A stretch of DNA of 64,000 bases from DMER64 sp964600385 (GTDB taxonomy: Bacteria; Bacteroidota; Bacteroidia; Bacteroidales; UBA932): assembly GCA_964600385.1 (NCBI GenBank), contig CAZRJC010000002.1, positions 137,141-201,140 of the forward strand, read 5' to 3'. A model generated the notes under the pieces. It made no database searches. It was not told the origin of the DNA and saw only the letters and a program-made list of their open reading frames with translations. Both the position numbers and the translations under genes were made by a program. Shown piece by piece: positions 60,093 through 64,000 of this stretch (the stretch's first letter is position 1; each line of letters starts with the position of its first letter).

Positions 60093-61244
60093 ATGACAAA
60101 GAAACAAAGAAGTAGAAGAGTCGTAGTGCTGGTATTGCTGCTGTTAACCGGCTGGATCCTTTTCCGTTTTTTCCCTCTGTATCTGCCTTCGGAACCCGCT
60201 CCGTTCAAAGGAACTTTCTGGTATAACCCCTATGACGGACTTGTCCCGGGTGAAGGTAAATGGCTGCGGGCCAATTTTCATGCGCATTCCAATGCGTGGG
60301 GGAAAATGACCAACGGGAGGAAAAATACAGTGCCGGACATCATGGCAATATACGATTCGCTCGGCTATGATATTATTGGCATATCTGATTACCAACAAAT
60401 TACATCTATTCCCTGTTCTGTTTTCATTCCCATGTATGAACACGGCTTCAATATCATGAAGACCCACCAGGGAAGCCTCGGCGCCCGTGAAGTATATGGT
60501 CGCGACGTGATTATTCCCCAGACCCGTTCCCAGAAGCAACATATTATCAATGCCCTTAAGAAAAGATCCGAATTGGTAGTCCTGAACCATCCGGGATGGA
60601 TGGGAGGATACTCCGAACGGAACATGCAGCAACTGACGGGATACGATCTGATAGAAGTCCTGAATGATTTCTGGAAATCAGAAAATCTCTGGGATATTGC
60701 TCTTTCTTCAGGAAAACCGGCCATGATGATTGCCGGGGATGATGCTCACAATGTCTTTAAACCTACCGATATTGCCCGCGACCTTACTATGATCTATGTG
60801 AATGAGGAAAAGATAACGCCCCGACATATCTACGATGCCCTCAAAAACGGAACCGCCTGTGGATTGGAAGTGACCCGGCGTGCAGCCCGTTCAACAGTAT
60901 CTGAAAAACGTCGTGGTCTCGATACCCTTCCTGTTCTTCATTCTTGCGTAATCCGGGAAGACAGTCTCTGTGTTTTGCTCACCGGAAAAGCGAAAGAATA
61001 TGCATTCATTGGCCAGGATGGAAAAATATTGTCCACTGTTGTTGAAGATTCGGCAGAAACAGAGAGAGGATTACCCATAGTGTATGAATTGCAGCCGGAA
61101 GACACGTATGTGAGGGTCCGGATTTTGCTCCGGGACAGTACTCTGTTCTACCTGAATCCGGTAATGCGCACAGCACAACCCGGAGTGAAACCACCCATGC
61201 CGGAGGCCCGTAAAAGGCAACTATTTACTATCTTTGCAAAATGA
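60093..61244 (+). CDS. Membrane-anchored PHP-domain-like protein
   Basis: A 383-residue protein. One membrane segment at about 9-28 (RVVVLVLLLLTGWILFRFF) is followed by an extracytoplasmic domain with PHP-like metal motifs: RANFHAHSNAWG near residue 63, GYDIIGISDYQQI, ELVVLNHPGWMGG and MMIAGDDAHNV. These resemble the HxH, D, H and DxH motifs of PHP phosphoesterases. The last 100 residues are a beta-rich domain. The substrate is unknown. ATG 60093 is set by the -7 box 4 nt upstream; a longer frame overlaps waaA. The stop overlaps the mlaE ATG (ATGA). Confidence 0.72.
   Translation: MTKKQRSRRVVVLVLLLLTGWILFRFFPLYLPSEPAPFKGTFWYNPYDGLVPGEGKWLRANFHAHSNAWGKMTNGRKNTVPDIMAIYDSLGYDIIGISDYQQITSIPCSVFIPMYEHGFNIMKTHQGSLGAREVYGRDVIIPQTRSQKQHIINALKKRSELVVLNHPGWMGGYSERNMQQLTGYDLIEVLNDFWKSENLWDIALSSGKPAMMIAGDDAHNVFKPTDIARDLTMIYVNEEKITPRHIYDALKNGTACGLEVTRRAARSTVSEKRRGLDTLPVLHSCVIREDSLCVLLTGKAKEYAFIGQDGKILSTVVEDSAETERGLPIVYELQPEDTYVRVRILLRDSTLFYLNPVMRTAQPGVKPPMPEARKRQLFTIFAK
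61229..61236 (+). promoter_or_regulatory. -7 box within the 60093 gene, 4 nt before mlaE
   Basis: TATCTTTG ends 4 nt before the mlaE ATG at 61241 and encodes part of the preceding protein's C-terminus (TIFAK). It could be a coding coincidence, but the spacing matches that of six other genes. Confidence 0.45.
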
Positions 61245-61987
61245 TAAGGAATCTATTGCTGCAGACAGGTCAGTATGTGTTGCTCATGAAAAGGGTTTTC
61301 AAAAAACCCGAAAAATGGAGTATTTTCTGGAAGCAATATATTGCAGAAACTGAAAAACTGGGGCTCTCCTCGGTAAGCCTTATAGGAATCATTTCCCTGG
61401 CCATAGGGGCGGTATTGGTTATTCAGACCTCCTATAATATTGAGAATCCGTTTATTCCCAAAATGTATGTTGGCTATATGGTAAGGGAAAGCATGATCCT
61501 TGAATTCTCATGTACCATGGTGGCCATCATACTGGCCGGTAAAGTGGGGTCCAACATATCGTCCGAAATAGGGACCATGCGTCTTACAGAGCAGATAGAT
61601 GCCATGGAGATGATGGGAATCAACTCGGCCAATTACCTGATCCTTCCAAAGATTGTAGCTGCCTGCGTATTCAATCCCGTTCTGATGTTATTCAGCTTTA
61701 TGGTGGGGATCATTGGCGGGTGGCTTATTGTGGCACTGACCGGCATGATCACCTTGAGCCAGTACACTACCGGGTTGCGTTTTGCTTTTAACGGGTTCTA
61801 CATTGTGTATGCCGTTTCCAAAATGGTCGTGTTCAGTTTTATTATGGTATCTGTGGCGGCCACATACGGATATAAACCAAAAGATAGTTCTCTGGAAGTC
61901 GGCAGAGCCAGTACCCGTTCCATTGTAGCCAGCTGCCTGCTCATACTTATTGCAGACCTGATGTTAACCCAGTTATTGCTCAACTGA
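61241..61987 (+). CDS. mlaE: Phospholipid ABC transporter permease MlaE
   Basis: A 248-residue permease of the MCE-associated phospholipid transporter. It has about five helices, and the family motifs LAGKVGSNISSEIGTMRLTEQIDAMEMMGINSANYLILPKIVA and SFIMVSVAATYGYKP are clear. With MlaF it should move phospholipids between inner and outer membrane. No MCE-domain (MlaD) gene follows. The gene overlaps the preceding PHP-like gene by ATGA and mlaF by TGATG. Confidence 0.94.
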   Translation: MIRNLLLQTGQYVLLMKRVFKKPEKWSIFWKQYIAETEKLGLSSVSLIGIISLAIGAVLVIQTSYNIENPFIPKMYVGYMVRESMILEFSCTMVAIILAGKVGSNISSEIGTMRLTEQIDAMEMMGINSANYLILPKIVAACVFNPVLMLFSFMVGIIGGWLIVALTGMITLSQYTTGLRFAFNGFYIVYAVSKMVVFSFIMVSVAATYGYKPKDSSLEVGRASTRSIVASCLLILIADLMLTQLLLN

Positions 61988-62742
61988 TGATATTTGTCGA
62001 GAAAATATGCAAATCCTTTGGAGAGGAGAATGTTCTTAAAGATGTATCGGTCACCTTTGAAGAAGGAAAAACCAACCTGATAATCGGGGCAAGCGGTTCG
62101 GGCAAGACTGTGCTGCTAAAAGCAATAGCCGGTCTTCATGGGATAGACTCGGGACAAATTCTGTATGACGATATTGTATTCAGCGCACTGAGCCAGCAGG
62201 AACGAAAAGTAATCCATAAGCAGACGGGCATGCTTTTTCAGGGTGCCGCATTGTTTGATTTTGCGACAGTAGAAGAGAATGTACGTTTTCCTCTCGATTT
62301 TTTTACCGAATGGACGGCTGCGGAAAAACGGGAAAGAGTGGCTTATTGTCTTAACAGGGTGAATTTGTCCGGGGTGGAAGACAAGTATCCTTCTGAACTG
62401 AGCGGCGGCATGCAGAAAAGGGTGGGAATCGCTCGGGCCATTGTAATGAATCCTAAGTATCTTTTCTGCGATGAACCCAATTCCGGGCTGGATCCACAGA
62501 CAGCCATACTGATAGACCGGCTTATAAGTGACATTACGCATGAGTTCCATATGACCACCATCATTAACACGCATGATATGAATTCGGTAATGGCCATCGG
62601 GGAAAAGGTCGTGTTCATATACAAGGGTGAAAAAGCATGGGAAGGTGCTCCCGGAGATATATTCCAGACCGGCAACAAAGAATTGAACGATTTTGTCTTT
62701 GCTTCCGAAATGGCAAAAATGTTACAGCAGGTCAGATCCTGA
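61987..62742 (+). CDS. mlaF: Phospholipid ABC transporter ATPase MlaF
   Basis: A 251-residue ATPase. Walker A is IIGASGSGKTVLL, the Q-loop MLFQGAALFDFATV, the ABC signature LSGGMQKRVGIARA, Walker B YLFCDEPNSGLDP and the switch His is in INTHDMNSV. It drives the MlaE permease. The 3' end overlaps the convergent barrel-protein gene by 11 bp. Confidence 0.95.
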   Translation: MIFVEKICKSFGEENVLKDVSVTFEEGKTNLIIGASGSGKTVLLKAIAGLHGIDSGQILYDDIVFSALSQQERKVIHKQTGMLFQGAALFDFATVEENVRFPLDFFTEWTAAEKRERVAYCLNRVNLSGVEDKYPSELSGGMQKRVGIARAIVMNPKYLFCDEPNSGLDPQTAILIDRLISDITHEFHMTTIINTHDMNSVMAIGEKVVFIYKGEKAWEGAPGDIFQTGNKELNDFVFASEMAKMLQQVRS

Positions 62743-63937
62743 AACGGATGCCCAACTCCATCTTAAACTGGGTAGGCTGAATGGTTCTTATACTCTTGGG
62801 CTGATCGTTATCAAAATAATGGGATACGGTGGGTTCAAGGTAAATGCCAAGAAAATCGGTACATTTATATTCTATACCCAATCCCCCGAACACAGACCAT
62901 TGTACTCCTTCAACTGACTGACTCTGTCGTGTGCTTACATTGTTAAGCTGGCAGATGTATTCGTCAGATACCGCTTTGTCAACGGCGCCTCCGCCCACTG
63001 CATAAACAGACAGATACCTGTTATTTACAGCATGGAAATAAATGCTGACCGGGATGCCAATATAATGGGTGTTTTGGTCTACAATGTATGATTTATCTGC
63101 CGTATGTACCTGGTATTCACCCCGCAATAATGTGTATGTGAGCGATGCTCCCACTGAAAGCCACCGGTTGAATTCTTTCTGCACATTAACACCGGCAGAC
63201 AATGGGGTTGAAAAATGGGTGGAAATCACGTTCATGTCATCTTCCGTAAACTGATCTGCCAGGTAATCCGGGATTCCCAGATTGGACAAGTCGCTGCCGG
63301 CAAGGCTCAGCGGGGTTTCCCACTTGGATGTATAGGTAGACGGAGTGAACAGGTAGTTGCCGTTTATAGCTCCCTGGTAGGAAAAATTGGCTGCAGTAAT
63401 CCATTTGTTATTCTGGCGTTTTACGGCAGGGGGATCGGGCATGATAGAAGAACTGCGGTTATCCTTTTTTTCCTGCGGGGCCGGTATTACCTCGGCAAAT
63501 ACCGGACTGTCTTCCTTTTGAGCGGCTTCCGGCTGAATGACAGTTGGAATTGGAGCCGGACTTTCTTCCGGGGTTTGTGAAGGTGTAACTGCTGTTTTTT
63601 TCCGGGAAGGCATGAATACTACTTCTGAAATCTTAGGTACTTTAGAGGTGCGGATATCCATTGGATCCGGCTGATTGAGATCCGGCAGGATGGGCGGAAT
63701 TACTACGGCTACAACTGGTTGAGGTACAGGGCTACGGTGAAGCACGGGCATTAAAAGGGTAAGGAACAGCAACAGACAGGCTGCAGCTGCAGAGGTATAC
63801 CAGATCATTCTCTTCCGTCGCAAAGCGGCATGCTTTGACATTCGGGCCGAGAGGGCTTCCCAGTCCCCTTTATCCTCCGGGTCGGAGAAATTGTAAACCT
63901 TCTCCCTTATAAGTTTCTCAAATGCGTCTTCACTCAT
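62732..63937 (-). CDS. Membrane-anchored protein with C-terminal outer-membrane barrel-like domain
   Basis: A 401-residue protein. Residues 1-45 are hydrophilic and helical, a hydrophobic segment lies at about 44-66 (IWYTSAAAACLLLFLTLLMPVL), a Pro/Glu-rich linker follows to about 175, and the C-terminal 225 residues resemble a PorT-like barrel (KWITAANFSYQGAINGNYLF, PLSAGVNVQKEFNRWLSVGASLTYT, KSIRTIQPTQFKMELGIRFRI). Such anchor-plus-barrel proteins occur next to sigma factor genes in Bacteroidota, where they may act as anti-sigma-like partners. Start ATG 63937 overlaps the upstream gene's stop by 8 nt. Confidence 0.72.
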   Translation of the reverse strand: MSEDAFEKLIREKVYNFSDPEDKGDWEALSARMSKHAALRRKRMIWYTSAAAACLLLFLTLLMPVLHRSPVPQPVVAVVIPPILPDLNQPDPMDIRTSKVPKISEVVFMPSRKKTAVTPSQTPEESPAPIPTVIQPEAAQKEDSPVFAEVIPAPQEKKDNRSSSIMPDPPAVKRQNNKWITAANFSYQGAINGNYLFTPSTYTSKWETPLSLAGSDLSNLGIPDYLADQFTEDDMNVISTHFSTPLSAGVNVQKEFNRWLSVGASLTYTLLRGEYQVHTADKSYIVDQNTHYIGIPVSIYFHAVNNRYLSVYAVGGGAVDKAVSDEYICQLNNVSTRQSQSVEGVQWSVFGGLGIEYKCTDFLGIYLEPTVSHYFDNDQPKSIRTIQPTQFKMELGIRFRI

Positions 63938-64000
63938 AATCAAGCGGCACTAATGGTTTGTTAATTGAAAGATAAGCACGTCCGAAAAATAATGGTCCGA
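63930..64000 (-). CDS. 3' end of an unidentified gene (partial)
   Basis: Twenty-two open codons on the minus strand (GPLFFGRAYLSINKPLVPLDYE) end in TGA and overlap the start of the barrel-protein gene as ATGAGTGA. The overlap pattern matches coupled genes elsewhere in the window, so this may be the end of an upstream gene in the same operon. Too short to identify. Confidence 0.35.
   Translation of the reverse strand, partial: GPLFFGRAYLSINKPLVPLDYE

Noticed and set aside
61987..62742. Missing mlaD as evidence of a broken transporter
   Set aside because: In Bacteroidota the MCE gene is often elsewhere on the chromosome, so its absence here is not informative.
1..64000. tRNA, rRNA, insertion sequences, CRISPR arrays, prophage genes, attachment sites
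   Set aside because: No T-loop/acceptor patterns, transposase motifs, regularly spaced repeats or phage proteins were recognised by eye; a covariance-model scan would settle small RNAs.

Overview
The window reads as a chromosome segment of an anaerobic member of the Bacteroidota, most likely order Bacteroidales; the family cannot be fixed from the sequence alone. The evidence is the Bacteroidota-type promoter -7 box (TAnnTTTG) in front of most transcription units, weak or absent Shine-Dalgarno sequences, BACON-domain and other lipoproteins, PorT-like outer-membrane barrels, the holB-ricT-gldH and purH-mreBCD-mrdA-rodA clusters, and a 2-amino-3-ketobutyrate CoA ligase whose C-terminus looks like Bacteroides Kbl. 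Coding density is very high. I see no rRNA, tRNA, insertion sequence, prophage or CRISPR array, and no gene-free stretch longer than about 200 bases.

Layout. 1-2.9 kb: the tail of kbl, then a PadR regulator set between two PspC-type membrane proteins. 3-6.2 kb: serine ammonia-lyase, thioredoxin, a small outer-membrane barrel, a polyprenyl diphosphate synthase. 6.1-10.3 kb (minus): trmB, gldH, ricT/PSP1, holB, a periplasmic TPR protein. 10.4-20.7 kb: an M16 peptidase homologue without its catalytic motif, a seven-BACON lipoprotein, a large Ala-rich coiled-coil lipoprotein followed by a barrel that resembles the BT1927/BT1926 S-layer pair of B. thetaiotaomicron, and two small genes. 20.7-30 kb: hemW, a fumarate reductase/succinate dehydrogenase cytochrome b without its partner subunits, pyrH-frr, pgk, a methyltransferase, lgt, an SGNH hydrolase, smpB. 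30-44 kb (minus): a 57-residue membrane protein, gcvP, the rod-shape operon with purH, an Lrp-type regulator, an arginase-like protein, topA. 44-53.5 kb: PBP1A, ddl, prmC, a TrpB2-type trpB behind a complete Trp attenuator, a periplasmic C26 hydrolase, a serine hydrolase, radA. 53.5-64 kb: an outer-membrane protein, an LPG-synthase-like membrane protein, a PfkB kinase with three shikimate genes, waaA, a membrane-anchored PHP-like protein, mlaE-mlaF, and a membrane-anchored barrel protein.

How the parts fit. Envelope building dominates: rod-complex and peptidoglycan genes (mreBCD, mrdA, rodA, mrcA, ddl), LPS (waaA), lipoprotein maturation (lgt), phospholipid transport (mlaEF) and surface proteins. 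Aromatic amino-acid synthesis appears twice: DAHP synthase/chorismate mutase-aroB-aroD, and the attenuator-controlled trpB. Amino-acid breakdown is represented by sdaA, kbl and gcvP.

Three signals seem the most novel. First, a trp-style attenuator: a 24-codon leader peptide with three consecutive Trp codons, a competing antiterminator and an intrinsic terminator upstream of trpB. Second, the coiled-coil lipoprotein/barrel pair that could form a surface layer. Third, a promoter architecture in which the -7 box ends exactly 4 nt before the start codon of seven genes, implying leaderless mRNAs, often within divergent gaps of only 32-51 bp carrying two back-to-back -7 boxes. Convergent genes mostly overlap tail to tail, and I could find only two ordinary factor-independent terminators.
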